From Hydrogenophaga intermedia (GTDB taxonomy: Bacteria; Pseudomonadota; Gammaproteobacteria; Burkholderiales; Burkholderiaceae_C): a stretch of DNA of 64,000 nucleotides. Shown here one piece after another: positions 7,511 to 16,408 of the stretch. The stretch spans positions 1 through 64,000 of the forward strand of contig NZ_JAMBNO010000020.1 of assembly GCF_023715105.1 (NCBI RefSeq), in the 5' to 3' direction. The position numbers and the translations under genes are program-made. The stretch's first letter is position 1, and every line of letters starts with the position of its first letter. The notes beneath the pieces are model-generated. The model saw nothing but the letters and a program-made list of their open reading frames with translations, did no database searches and was not told the DNA's origin.

Positions 7511-7870
7511 TCAAGGCCCCCGCGTCCCACCCAGCGACGGAAATTCCGCTTCCGCACCTTTGGCTGTGCGCTGCTGCAGGGTGTGCAGTCGGCGTTGCAT
7601 GCTCTGGATCTCCACCGTCTGCCCGGCAATGATTTCCTCGGCCAACTGCCGGGTGACAGGATCGCGCCCATGCTGCAACACCAGCCGCGCCATGTCCACA
7701 GCGCCGGCGTGGTGCGGAATCATCATCGCCAGAAAGTCCTGGTCGGCCTGGCCTGCGTAGCCCGGGCTGTGCATGGCCTGCATCATGCGGGCCATCGATT
7801 CGTCCATATCCCGCTGGAATGCGCTGGTGTGCGCGGCGCTGGCGCCGTGGCTGGTGTGCGCGCCGCTCAT
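7511..7870 (-). CDS. DUF305 family protein
   Basis: A 119-residue protein with the DUF305 hallmark MMIPHHAGAVDMARLVL, preceded by a methionine-rich helix (MDESMARMMQAMHSPGYAG). DUF305 proteins are four-helix, ferritin-like proteins, some of which bind copper (CopM). Here there is no clear signal peptide from the chosen ATG. It overlaps the end of the upstream beta-propeller gene by four bases (ATGA at 7867-7870), so the two are translated together. Its histidines and methionines would suit metal binding, but no metal is indicated by the sequence. Confidence 0.8.
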   Translation of the reverse strand: MSGAHTSHGASAAHTSAFQRDMDESMARMMQAMHSPGYAGQADQDFLAMMIPHHAGAVDMARLVLQHGRDPVTRQLAEEIIAGQTVEIQSMQRRLHTLQQRTAKGAEAEFPSLGGTRGP

Positions 7871-9261
7871 GCCGTCTGGCCCTTCTCGCCCACACGCACG
7901 TAGACGAGGTTGATGCTCTTTTTGTTGCGCAGCGCGCCAGAGGGCAGCGTCAGATTGCCCAGGGGGATCTGCGCAATGAAGGTCGGGCGCAGCGGGTCGC
8001 TCACATCAAATGCACTGCACACGGTCTGGCCCGCGTTGGGCGTGCCGGGCAGCTCGTCCTGTTCGTGGGCCACATACAGCAGCGTGTTCTCGGGGTTGGT
8101 CCACAACCCGTGCGACTCGCGGCCACGGCTGGAGAAGGTGCCCACCACCTTGCGCTGTCCGCCCGGAGCGCTGCGGTCGATGATGGCGATCGGGCTCGAC
8201 GCCACGCCGCCGGGGCCACCATCGTCGATGCGCGCCAGGCTGGCATAGACCACGCTGCCGCGCGCATTGCGCACGAACTCAACGTGGTTGGGCCGCGCGC
8301 CCATGCCCAGCGGCACGGTGTCGATCAGGTCGAAGCCACCCTGCGTCGAGCGGCAAGACACCGCATCAGCCAGCTTGTGCGAGAACCACACCTCGGCACC
8401 GTCGGGTGTGGTCTTCATGAAGGGCGTGAAGCCGGGTTTGTCCTGTGCGCTGATGTCCAGCGTGGTCAGCCGCTGCGGTTGGCTGTGGCCATCCGCGCCG
8501 GGGTTGACGCGGAACACGTCGATCTTCGACACCTTCTGGCTGGCCACAAAGGCCAACGTACCCTCACGGTTGAACCACACCTGCGCCGGGCCGCTCAGCG
8601 TGGGCAGGTATTGGCGAACCGCGCTGGAGCCCGGGCTGTCGGCCCCCTTGAGCTGGCGAACGGCACGATCGACGCCGACGATGGCAATGCGGTCTTCACC
8701 GCGCAGCGTGACCCACAGCTCGCGGCCGTTGCGCGTGAAAGTGGGCTCGTGCGGTTCGCGGCCCAGCAGCAGGCCACTACTCAGGCGCTCGGGGTTGGTG
8801 GTGGGCCCAGACGCAGGGTTGGGTGTGTTGCCGATGACGCGGCGCTGCTCGGCGTCGATCAGATAAATGTTGCTGGAGCCGCGCCCGCTGGTGGCCAGCA
8901 ACCGGCCATCGGGCGACGGCACCGCGCCGTGCGCATCGATACAGCCGTGGTACAGCGGCTTGTGGACCATCGCCGCGTGCGTTGGCGCCACGCCGGCCGT
9001 CACAAAGCGAAACGGGGGACGAGGGTCTTCGTCAAAGCTGGTCAGGTTGATCGTCGACTCGACGGTGTTGGTCTTCGGGTCGATGACCACCAGCGTGTTG
9101 GAGTCTTCATTGGTGATGAAGACGCGATCGCGCGGGTCGATGCCGGTCGCTGCGGCTCCCGCTGAAGCGCCGGACGGGGCCTGGGCATGTGCTGCGGGCA
9201 GCGCGCTGGCTGCCGCGGCGGCCAGGGTGTACTTGAGAATGTCGCGGCGTTGGGTGGTCAT
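7867..9261 (-). CDS. Exported YncE-like beta-propeller protein
   Basis: A 464-residue protein with a signal peptide (residues 1-27, RRDILKYTLAAAAASALPAAHA). It contains repeated beta-propeller blades of the YVTN/lactonase type, for example NTLVVIDPKTNTVEST, SNIYLIDAEQRRVIG and NTLLYVAHEQDELPG. Related proteins are periplasmic metal- or methanol-associated propellers of unknown activity. The twin-arginine-like start (TTQRRDILKY) suggests Tat export. It is coupled to the DUF305 gene and lies between two ECF sigma modules, so it is probably part of the same envelope-stress regulon. Confidence 0.75.
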   Translation of the reverse strand: MTTQRRDILKYTLAAAAASALPAAHAQAPSGASAGAAATGIDPRDRVFITNEDSNTLVVIDPKTNTVESTINLTSFDEDPRPPFRFVTAGVAPTHAAMVHKPLYHGCIDAHGAVPSPDGRLLATSGRGSSNIYLIDAEQRRVIGNTPNPASGPTTNPERLSSGLLLGREPHEPTFTRNGRELWVTLRGEDRIAIVGVDRAVRQLKGADSPGSSAVRQYLPTLSGPAQVWFNREGTLAFVASQKVSKIDVFRVNPGADGHSQPQRLTTLDISAQDKPGFTPFMKTTPDGAEVWFSHKLADAVSCRSTQGGFDLIDTVPLGMGARPNHVEFVRNARGSVVYASLARIDDGGPGGVASSPIAIIDRSAPGGQRKVVGTFSSRGRESHGLWTNPENTLLYVAHEQDELPGTPNAGQTVCSAFDVSDPLRPTFIAQIPLGNLTLPSGALRNKKSINLVYVRVGEKGQTA

Positions 9262-9423
9262 GTTTGCTTTCTGAGTTGGTGTGGAGAGTGATCGCTTGGG
9301 TCGTGGGCCGGCAGCCGCCGATGAACCACTGCCCAGCGCTTGCTTCAGGTCAAGAGCGCGGCTCAGGCCGTTTCATTCCCTGGCGCGAGCCGACAGCGCG
9401 TCGCGCCGACGCCGCCCTGGCCT

Positions 9424-10323
9424 TCAGCGCGGGGTGCCAAGTTGCCGATAGACCTCGGCCGACACCTGCGCCAGCACGCTGCGGTCGGCGTCGGACGACA
9501 GGGCGTAGCCGAAGGGACCGTCGACCCAGTAGAAGACATTGACCGCACCTTCGCGTGCGAAGCGGAAGGCCGTGTCTGTGTTCTTCACGCCGGCCTGCAG
9601 TGCCTTGTCCGGCCTCGCGGCACTGCCCACGTCGGCGACATCGTTGGACACGTACAGCGTCAGCTTGCTGCCGAGCTCGTTGCGGTACATGAACTGCGCA
9701 ACCGGCCCCTGGCCACCCGGCAACAGGCGCCCGCCTTCCAGCGTGTAGCCCTGGGCCTGCAGGTGCGGCGGCTTCATCGGCGCGCCCATGCGCTTGGACA
9801 GCCATGCCACCAACTGGTCCTCGTGCGCCGCGTCCACCTCGACCGGGCGGCGCGCGTCGGGACTGTATACCGCGTGAGCCACCGCCGCGCGCTGCGCGAA
9901 GCCGCCCGCTGACGCCAGCGTCAGGCCGCGCTCGGCGGGTGCCGCGGCGGCCATGCGGCCGGCATCGTCGCCCCCCGCGGGCAGGCCGCCCCGCAAGCCC
10001 CAGCCAGTCGCGCCGCTGATGACGGCGATGGCGATCCCAGCGGCCAGGCGCTGGAGGTACCAAGGCGTCTGCGGCACGGCGCGCGGGCGCGCCGATTTCA
10101 GCAGGCGCTGCGGCGGCTGTTCATCCAGCACGGGATCGAACAAGGCGTGCAGTTCGCGCTTCTGCGCCCGGTAGGCCTCCAGGCGCTGCGCGTCTTCAGG
10201 GCGTGCGGCCAGATAAGCGGCGATCTCGACCTGGCGCTCAGCGGGCAGGCGGCCATCAACGAACGCATGCAGGTCGGCCTCGGTGACCGGGGGAATGGAC
10301 GGTGGCGGACGGTCGGTATTCAT
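9424..10323 (-). CDS. Transmembrane anti-sigma factor (RsiW-like)
   Basis: A 299-residue protein. Residues 14-60 form an anti-sigma domain (TEADLHAFVDGRLPAERQVEI), where H19 aligns with the ZAS/zf-HC2 region but the cysteines are absent. A transmembrane helix lies at about 92-112 (LAAGIAIAVISGATGWGLRG). The C-terminal 170 residues are extracytoplasmic. The gene follows an ECF sigma gene by 19 bases in the same direction, so it most likely holds that sigma factor at the membrane. Confidence 0.82.
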   Translation of the reverse strand: MNTDRPPPSIPPVTEADLHAFVDGRLPAERQVEIAAYLAARPEDAQRLEAYRAQKRELHALFDPVLDEQPPQRLLKSARPRAVPQTPWYLQRLAAGIAIAVISGATGWGLRGGLPAGGDDAGRMAAAAPAERGLTLASAGGFAQRAAVAHAVYSPDARRPVEVDAAHEDQLVAWLSKRMGAPMKPPHLQAQGYTLEGGRLLPGGQGPVAQFMYRNELGSKLTLYVSNDVADVGSAARPDKALQAGVKNTDTAFRFAREGAVNVFYWVDGPFGYALSSDADRSVLAQVSAEVYRQLGTPR

Positions 10324-10342
10324 GGGTTGCTTCGCAATACAT

Positions 10343-10846
10343 TCATTTGACGACTTTCAGCCGCACCGGTTCTGCGCGGCCTTCCATCAGGCCGCGCAGG
10401 CGCTCACGGCCTCGCGACAGGCGCGACATCACGGTGCCGATGGGGATACCCAGGGCCTGCGCCACATCGGCATAGGCCATGTCTTCCAGCGTCACCAGAA
10501 GAAGCACTTCCTTCTGCTCGACGGGCAGCAAGTCCAGTGCAGCCTGCAGATCCAGTACAGCCAGCCTGTCGGTTTGTGTCGGCGCCACCGGCACTTCGGG
10601 CGTGTCGTCGTCCATGGTCACGGTGTGCAGCCTGGGACGGCGCACGCCATCGACGTGCAGGTTGTGCATGATGCTGAAGAGCCAGGCGCGCATGTCGGCC
10701 ACGCCGCCCCACAGGTTCGACTTGGCCCAGGCCCGCTCCAGCGTGTCCTGCACCAGATCGTCGGCGTCGTCACGGTTGTTCACCAGCGCGCGCGAATAGC
10801 GGCGCAGGCGCGGCACCCAGCTCAGCAGGCTTGCGTCGTCTTGCAT
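10343..10846 (-). CDS. ECF RNA polymerase sigma factor
   Basis: A 167-residue ECF sigma factor. Region 2 is at about residues 10-75 (LRRYSRALVNNRDDADDLVQ, RAWLFSIMHNLHVD) and region 4 at about 105-155 (LDLLPVEQKEVLLLVTLEDM, GIPIGTVMSRLSRGRERL). The ATG at 10844-10846 is chosen because family similarity begins there; an upstream extension reads as low-complexity, non-protein sequence. It stands immediately upstream of its likely anti-sigma factor and downstream of two small secreted-protein genes. Confidence 0.88.
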   Translation of the reverse strand: MQDDASLLSWVPRLRRYSRALVNNRDDADDLVQDTLERAWAKSNLWGGVADMRAWLFSIMHNLHVDGVRRPRLHTVTMDDDTPEVPVAPTQTDRLAVLDLQAALDLLPVEQKEVLLLVTLEDMAYADVAQALGIPIGTVMSRLSRGRERLRGLMEGRAEPVRLKVVK

Positions 10847-10892
10847 CGGGGGGTCGTGGCCTGAGGGACTGGACGGAAGTCGACAGCAAATG

Positions 10893-11282
10893 TCATTCCT
10901 TGATGATGTGCCAGACGTCTTTGAAGTTGTCGCCGGCGCGGTCGCCGGGCTTCTGGTCGGCCTGGTAGGTGTAGACCGGCTTGCCCTTGTAGGCCCACTG
11001 GCGCGCACCGTCGTCGCGCATGACGATCGTGTATGCACCGGCGGGTTGGTCGCTGGCGGCGGCCATCGCGGGCGGCCACAGCGCGGCGCAGCCGCCGTTG
11101 CAGGTGCTCTTGCCGCTGCCTGCCACGTCCTTGTCGAAGGTGTAGAGCGTCATGCCCTTGGCGTCGACCAGCGCGCCGTTGGCGAGCTTGGCCGGCGCGT
11201 CGGCAGCCATAGCGCCGGTGAGTGGTGCCGCGAAGGAAGCCGCTGTGATCAGCAGCGCGGCCAGAGTCGAAAGGTGCTTCAT
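10893..11282 (-). CDS. Secreted COG4315-type lipoprotein-like repeat protein
   Basis: A 129-residue exported protein. A signal peptide covers about residues 1-26 (MKHLSTLAALLITAASFAAP). The mature part has the two repeats of the secreted-repeat family: GMTLYTFDKDVAGSGKSTCNG with CAALWPP, then GKPVYTYQADQKPGD ending DVWHIIKE. The function of this family is unknown; it is often found with ECF sigma factors, as here. ATG 11282 is used because a signal peptide starts there. Confidence 0.82.
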   Translation of the reverse strand: MKHLSTLAALLITAASFAAPLTGAMAADAPAKLANGALVDAKGMTLYTFDKDVAGSGKSTCNGGCAALWPPAMAAASDQPAGAYTIVMRDDGARQWAYKGKPVYTYQADQKPGDRAGDNFKDVWHIIKE

Positions 11283-11330
11283 GGGGTTGTCCTTTGGGGT
11301 CTGGTGGAGAGTAGCCACGCTGCGTGCCGT

Positions 11331-11762
11331 TCAGTAAGCCGCAGCCACCGCCAGCTTGGGGTCGATCTGCCAGGTTTCACTGACGATCTTGCCTTCACGG
11401 AACGTCAGCACGTAGCGCACCTTGATGGGCATCTTGCCTTCGAAGACGACGTTGGCCGAGACGGTGGCGCCCTTGGGGTTGGCCGATTCTTCAATCTGGC
11501 CGACTGTGAGCTTCAGTGGGCCGACGGCCTTGCCGAACTTCTCCCAGGTGCCGCGAATGGCATCGGTGGTGGCATAGGTGCCGTCGAGTGGGCCGCCTAC
11601 CCAGTTCAGCTGGGCCTGGTCGGCATAGGCACGCATGACGATCTGGGTGTCGCCCGAGGCGATGGCCTGGAAGTGCGTGCGGGCGTCGTCGCTGGGGGCG
11701 GCGAAGGCGCTGCCGGAGGCGAGCGTCAGGGCGGTGGCGGCGAAAGCGAAAGTCTTGAACAT
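11331..11762 (-). CDS. Exported SnoaL/NTF2-like protein
   Basis: A 143-residue protein with a signal peptide (residues 1-21, ending SAFAAP) and an NTF2-like cone fold pattern: DDARTHFQAIASGD, then YADQAQLNWVGGP and a final strand MPIKVRYVLTFREGKIVSETW. SnoaL-like proteins bind or isomerise small molecules, but exported members are mostly uncharacterised. It appears to be the first gene of the minus-strand group that continues to the sigma/anti-sigma pair. Confidence 0.72.
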   Translation of the reverse strand: MFKTFAFAATALTLASGSAFAAPSDDARTHFQAIASGDTQIVMRAYADQAQLNWVGGPLDGTYATTDAIRGTWEKFGKAVGPLKLTVGQIEESANPKGATVSANVVFEGKMPIKVRYVLTFREGKIVSETWQIDPKLAVAAAY

Positions 11763-11923
11763 TGTGGGCTCCGATGAAGGGTTGGTGTGAAGTGAAGGGG
11801 GGTGAGTGCGGGACGAAGGGTCAGATAGGTCCCGACAAAAGAGCAGACGGCGTCGGCATGCGGTCTATTCCAGAGCGTGCAAAGAAATTTAGGGTCAGGG
11901 CCCTGGGCCGTGAATTCGAGGCT

Positions 11924-13030
11924 TCAGCCCAGCAGGGCCGGCACCCAGCGGTTGATGAGCGCGCCTCCGACGATGAGCCAGCCGAACAAGATCAACGCCA
12001 GCAGCAGCGGCTTGGCCCCGGCCTTGCGAATGGCGCCGATGTGCGTGGCCAGGCCGAGCGCAGCCATCGCCATCGCCAGCAGCGCGGTGTCAATCTCGGT
12101 CGTCACTGCCACCACCGACGCCGGCAGCCATTGCAGCGAATTGAGCAACACGACCGCGACGAAGCCGAAGGCGAACCAGGGCACAGCGAGTTGACCCTTG
12201 GCGTGAGCATGCTCTGCCTCCACTAGGGCTTGCAGGGTGCTGTCGCGCGCCAGCCAAGCCGACAGCATCACCAGGAACGGCGCCAGCATCATTACTCGAA
12301 CCATCTTCGCGATGACGGCCGAGTTGGCTGCGTCCGGGCCCACCGAACGTGCTGCGGCCACCACCTGGGCCACCTCGTGGATGGTCGATCCGACGTAGAT
12401 GCCGAACCCGTTGGCGCCGCCGGGGATCAGCGCCCAGTGCCGGTTCAGCTCGAACAGCGCCGGGTACAGGAAGATCGCCAGCGTGCCGAACACCACCACC
12501 GTGGCCACCGCCACCGTGACCTGCTCGGCGCGCGCCTTGACCACCGGCTCGGCGGCCATCACCGCAGCAGCGCCGCAGATGGCACTGCCAGCGCCGATCA
12601 GCATCGCCGTCTTGCGCTCCAGGCCCAGCCAGCGCGTGCCGATGAGGCAGGCCAGTGCGAAGGTCGAACCCAATATCATCGCGTCGATGGCGACACCAGC
12701 GATGCCGACATGGTCAATGTCCTGCACGGTGAGCCGCAGGCCGTACAGCACCACGCCCAGGCGAAGCAGGTTCTGCTTGGAGAAGTTGACGCCGGCGCCG
12801 CTGGCTACCGCCAAGCGCGGGGCCCACGGGTAAACCGTGTTGCCCACGATCATGCCCAGCACGATGGCCAGCGTCAGCGCACTGAAGCCATGGTCCTGCA
12901 GCCAGGCGATGCGGCCCAGCGCGATACCGGTGGCAGCCAAGGCGCCGCTCAGGGCCAGGCCGGGGAGCATGCGTGCGAAAGCCGATGCAGAGGCCAATGT
13001 GCGTGGCTCAGGAAGTACGTTGATGGTCAT
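11924..13030 (-). CDS. YeiH-family putative sulfate/sulfite exporter (UPF0324)
   Basis: A 368-residue membrane protein with about ten hydrophobic segments. It shows the family signatures LLRLGVVLYGLRLTVQDI, GAGSAICGAAAVMAAEPVVKA and GSTIHEVAQVVAAARSVG. YeiH proteins are annotated as putative sulfate exporters, and in enterobacteria the gene is next to yeiE, a LysR regulator linked to sulfite. The divergent LysR gene here reproduces that pairing, and a sulfite dehydrogenase lies 6 kb away. Transport substrate is inferred, not shown. Confidence 0.85.
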   Translation of the reverse strand: MTINVLPEPRTLASASAFARMLPGLALSGALAATGIALGRIAWLQDHGFSALTLAIVLGMIVGNTVYPWAPRLAVASGAGVNFSKQNLLRLGVVLYGLRLTVQDIDHVGIAGVAIDAMILGSTFALACLIGTRWLGLERKTAMLIGAGSAICGAAAVMAAEPVVKARAEQVTVAVATVVVFGTLAIFLYPALFELNRHWALIPGGANGFGIYVGSTIHEVAQVVAAARSVGPDAANSAVIAKMVRVMMLAPFLVMLSAWLARDSTLQALVEAEHAHAKGQLAVPWFAFGFVAVVLLNSLQWLPASVVAVTTEIDTALLAMAMAALGLATHIGAIRKAGAKPLLLALILFGWLIVGGALINRWVPALLG

Positions 13031-13084
13031 GCTGCTTGCCTCCGGTTGAAGTTCGTGAGGACAAAGCTTCCGGCTTCATGGATG

Positions 13085-13125
13085 ACCCGTCAAACGGGTT
13101 GTATCGCTAAGATGTACCCATCTAA
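13085..13125. promoter_or_regulatory. Palindromes in the yeiH-lysR divergent promoter
   Basis: AGATG-TACC-CATCT (13110-13123) is a palindrome with the AT-rich flanks expected of a LysR operator (T-N11-A type), and ACCCG/CGGGT (13085-13099) is a second one. They lie between the two divergent starts (13030 and 13148), so binding there could control both genes. Confidence 0.5.
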
Positions 13126-13147
13126 TCGCTTTGCAAACGAATCCGCC

Positions 13148-14077
13148 ATGAATACCCTTCGCCTCACGCTGCGACAGCTGCAGATCTTCGTGGCGGTTGC
13201 GCGCAGCGGCACTACCACGGCAGCCAGCGCCGAGATTGCGCTGTCGCAGTCGGCCACCAGCTCGGCCGTGAATGAACTTGAGCGGCTGCTGTCGCTGCGC
13301 CTGTTCGACCGCGCGGGCAAGCGCCTGCTGCTCAACGACAACGGCCGTGCGTTACTGCCGCGGGCCCTGGCGCTGCTGGACGGTGCCGCCGGCATCGAGC
13401 TGATGTCCCGCGATGGCAGCGCCCAGGCGCAGTCGCTGCGCATCGGCGCCAGCACCACCATCGGCAACTATGTGCTGCCCAGGCTGCTGGCCCGTTTTGT
13501 CGCAGCGCAACCGGGCCATGCCAGTGCCTGGCGCTCAAAGGTCGTGATCGGAAACACGGCGGCCATCTGTGACGCGGTCGCTGCGTTTGAACTGGACGTG
13601 GGCCTGATCGAAGGGCCTTGCCACCAAGCGGCGCTGGCCGTCACGCCATGGCACCAGGACGAGATGGTGGTCGTTACATCGCCTGACAGCGCGTGGGCAC
13701 GAATGAGCCTGGCCGGCGAGCGGGTGCCAATGCGGACACTGCGTGAAGGGGTCTGGCTGTTGCGTGAGTCGGGCTCGGGAACGCGCGAGGCCACCGACCA
13801 AAGTCTGCTGCCCCACTTGCGCTCCTACCGTCGAAGCATCGAGCTGGGAAGTTCGGAGGCGATCAAACATGCGGCCGAGGCGGGTATGGGGGTGGCCTGC
13901 CTTTCGTCGTGGGTCGTGAGCGACGCTTTGGAGGCCGGCCGCCTGTGCCGCATCTCCACGACCTTGCCGCGGCAGCTCCGACAATCTCACCTGGTCGTGC
14001 ATCGCGACAAACAGCCCACCGCTTCGCTGCTGGCATTTGTCGACCAGGTATTTGGCGCCGAGAACACGGCGCCATGA
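13148..14077 (+). CDS. LysR-family regulator (YeiE/CysB-like)
   Basis: A 309-residue LysR regulator. The N-terminal helix-turn-helix is at about residues 4-62 (LTLRQLQIFVAVARSG, SQSATSSAVNELERLL). The effector domain starts near residue 90. ATG 13148 is the start because the helix-turn-helix begins right after it; the long upstream extension of the open frame overlaps yeiH antisense and is not coding. Divergence from the YeiH exporter implies it controls that gene, probably sensing a sulfur oxyanion or a cysteine precursor. Confidence 0.88.
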   Translation: MNTLRLTLRQLQIFVAVARSGTTTAASAEIALSQSATSSAVNELERLLSLRLFDRAGKRLLLNDNGRALLPRALALLDGAAGIELMSRDGSAQAQSLRIGASTTIGNYVLPRLLARFVAAQPGHASAWRSKVVIGNTAAICDAVAAFELDVGLIEGPCHQAALAVTPWHQDEMVVVTSPDSAWARMSLAGERVPMRTLREGVWLLRESGSGTREATDQSLLPHLRSYRRSIELGSSEAIKHAAEAGMGVACLSSWVVSDALEAGRLCRISTTLPRQLRQSHLVVHRDKQPTASLLAFVDQVFGAENTAP

Positions 14078-14635
14078 AATGTGACTCCATCGAGGTCAGG
14101 CCTGAGCAGCTCGCCAGTCGGCGCTCAAAGTTTATCCACGCACCTTCAACGAGATTCACGGCAGGCTCACCTGCACAAATGCCGGATGCGGATGGCGACG
14201 TCAAGACTGCCGCATATCCACATACCGCGCGCGATGTCTTGGGCATTGCGATCCAACGGCCACCCCTTGTTTCCTTCTTTATTTGCGGCGAGAGCAATGA
14301 TCAGAATGTTGCAACAGCATCAGGTCAAAGTGAACTATTGCCCGTCTATCACGCACTTTGAGGAGCACAGGGAACCCGGGTGGCGGGTATTGCGCTACGG
14401 ACACTGAAGGACCAAAAGAAGTGATTCGCCCTCCCTGCTGGCGCTTGAAGAAGGCCTGCCCATGGTCCAGAACACCGTTTCGTCCGTGACGCAAAGGGCC
14501 ATTCCAGAACTTTGCACTTCGCTACAGTGCCGAACGACCGGTACAGGTAATCGATCGGTCGCTTGAGATCCTGACCGGTAAGCGACCGCTTGCGTTGGCG
14601 CCCATGGACTCTGCCGTCGAACCTAAGTGGCAGCA
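14078..14635. other. Gene-free stretch
   Basis: No coding sequence is supported between the LysR stop and the inverted repeat at 14636. Short frames occur on both strands with unconvincing translations. Confidence 0.4.
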
Positions 14636-14648
14636 ATCAGTCTATAGC
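14636..14648 (+). repeat. Left 13-bp inverted repeat (ATCAGTCTATAGC)
   Basis: ATCAGTCTATAGC at 14636-14648 recurs as its exact reverse complement at 17447-17459. The pair encloses the recombinase, a small gene and the XRE gene. Further in, only CCTC is shared, so the repeat is short and could be coincidence. Confidence 0.4.
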
Positions 14649-14835
14649 GGGTCCTCACGCGGGAGGCGACCCCTGGCAGTGATGAGTTTCCTGCAGTCAA
14701 ATGCACCCGCCATTGACACCGGTGCTTCCTGCGAGCACAACCCGCTGAAGGGGATGCCAGTCACTACAGGGCTGGACACCTGAAAGCCGCTCTTGCCGTT
14801 AGTGCGCCGGACATGACACTTCTAAGGAGGCCGCC

Positions 14836-16353
14836 GTGGCGATCCATGAGTCGGACAGTCATCCACATCGCTGCCGGCGCGCCGCAGCCTACGTCCGCAT
14901 GTCGACCGATCAGCAGGAGCTTTCCATCGGTTTTCAGATGACCGCGATCCAGGCCTACGCCGATACCAAGGACATCGAGCTGGTCGCCGTGTACGAAGAC
15001 GCGGCCAAAAGCGGTCTTGAGATCAAGAACCGTGCTGGCATGAAACGGCTGCTCAGAGACGTGATGGAAGAGCCAAGGCCTTTCGACGTGGTGCTTGTCT
15101 ACGACGTCAGCCGTTGGGGCCGCTTCCAGGACATCGATGCTGCCGCGTACTACGAGTACACCTGCCGCATGCACGGGGTTGCTGTGATCTACGTGAAGGA
15201 GATGTTCGGCACCGCCCAGGACCCGATGACAGCGCTGCTGAAGACTCTCAAACGGGCGATGGCTGCGGAGTACGCCCGCGAGCTGGGGGTGAAGTCCCGC
15301 GATGGACAGGACCGTGCGATCCAGCTGGGCTTCCAAGTGGGTCCCTTGCCCCCCATCGGCCTCACGCGTGTGGCGGTCGATCGGCTCGGCAACCGGCGAC
15401 TCCTTGGCAGGCATCAGCACAAGGGTGCCCAGAGCGATCGCGTCGCCTGGATCCATGGACCGCAGTGGGAGGTCGAGCTGGTGCGCCGCATCTTCACCAT
15501 GTACGCCGATGAACGCGGCTCCATCAAGAGCGTCGCCAGGCAGTTGGAGTTCGAGGATCACCGCACAGCAGAAGGGAAGCGGTTCACACAGGGCGCGGTG
15601 TCCAACCTTTTGCGCAACGAGGCGTTTGCCGGCAATTTCGTGTGGGGAAAGACATCATCGACGGCCCACAAGAGGCCCCATCGGGAGACCCGTGCCGACG
15701 CGGTCATCGAGCCCATCGTGAGCCAGGAGCTGTGGGCGGCGGTACAGAAGAAACTGCGCAGACGCCGGTTTCAGCGACGCGACAAGGCCCAGTTGCTTGC
15801 TGCGCTGAGGCATCGCTTGCAAGAGAACCCCATACTGAGTCAGATCGACCTGGAGGCTACGGGCCTGGCATCCAAGGAAACCTACGCGCGCGCGTTCGGC
15901 TCCTTTCGGGCGGCGCTTGATCTGGCCGGGCGAGATATTCAGCTTGTCCGTCGCCATCACATGGCCCGCATCAAGTTCGGTCGGGCTGTGGGCCACTTGA
16001 TGCAGAACGACCTGCTTGATCTCTTCCATTCCAATGACATCGAATGCTGCGGCCACCCCCGCAGTCGTGTCATCCTCTTCGCTGGAGGAACCCGACTGCG
16101 CTTGCAACTCTGCTGGCCTCACCACGCACCGGAGGGATTGCGCTGGCGTGTTCTAAAGAGCTCTAAGCCCCATGCTGATTTCGTCCTGTTCGCCCAGATG
16201 AACGAAGAGCGGCAAGCGCTCTGGTTCAGCCTCAAGCCCATGGAGGAGTTTCGACACCTGCCACCTTGGATTCAGGAACGCCCGCCAAAGGCATTCAATG
16301 CCATCTACTCGACCGACGAACTTGTGACCCAAGTCAAACGTCTCCTGGCCTGA
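14836..16353 (+). CDS. Serine recombinase (resolvase/invertase family, large type)
   Basis: A 505-residue recombinase starting at GTG 14836, behind AAGGAGG at 14824-14830. The catalytic domain opens with AAAYVRMSTDQQ, whose serine is the expected nucleophile, and continues with DVVLVYDVSRWGR, which carries the conserved arginine. The Recombinase domain follows at about 215-275 (VRRIFTMYADERGSI, NLLRNEAFAGNFVWG). The usual Cys-rich zinc ribbon is not clear; cysteines near residues 400-430 are scattered. It would integrate, excise or invert a mobile segment. Exact substrate sites are unknown. Confidence 0.85.
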   Translation: MAIHESDSHPHRCRRAAAYVRMSTDQQELSIGFQMTAIQAYADTKDIELVAVYEDAAKSGLEIKNRAGMKRLLRDVMEEPRPFDVVLVYDVSRWGRFQDIDAAAYYEYTCRMHGVAVIYVKEMFGTAQDPMTALLKTLKRAMAAEYARELGVKSRDGQDRAIQLGFQVGPLPPIGLTRVAVDRLGNRRLLGRHQHKGAQSDRVAWIHGPQWEVELVRRIFTMYADERGSIKSVARQLEFEDHRTAEGKRFTQGAVSNLLRNEAFAGNFVWGKTSSTAHKRPHRETRADAVIEPIVSQELWAAVQKKLRRRRFQRRDKAQLLAALRHRLQENPILSQIDLEATGLASKETYARAFGSFRAALDLAGRDIQLVRRHHMARIKFGRAVGHLMQNDLLDLFHSNDIECCGHPRSRVILFAGGTRLRLQLCWPHHAPEGLRWRVLKSSKPHADFVLFAQMNEERQALWFSLKPMEEFRHLPPWIQERPPKAFNAIYSTDELVTQVKRLLA

Positions 16354-16408
16354 GTCGGCTGCCAGCTAACCTGACCACGCAGAGTTGTGAGCGATCGTTC
16401 ACAAGGAC

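Noticed and set aside
12230-13147. Long upstream extension of the LysR gene
   Set aside because: The first 306 codons of that open frame lie antisense to the YeiH exporter gene and have no protein-like composition; similarity begins at ATG 13148.
14128-14140. DnaA box-like TTATCCACG
   Set aside because: A single near-match far from dnaA; the boxes at 53699 and 53749 beside dnaA are the meaningful ones.
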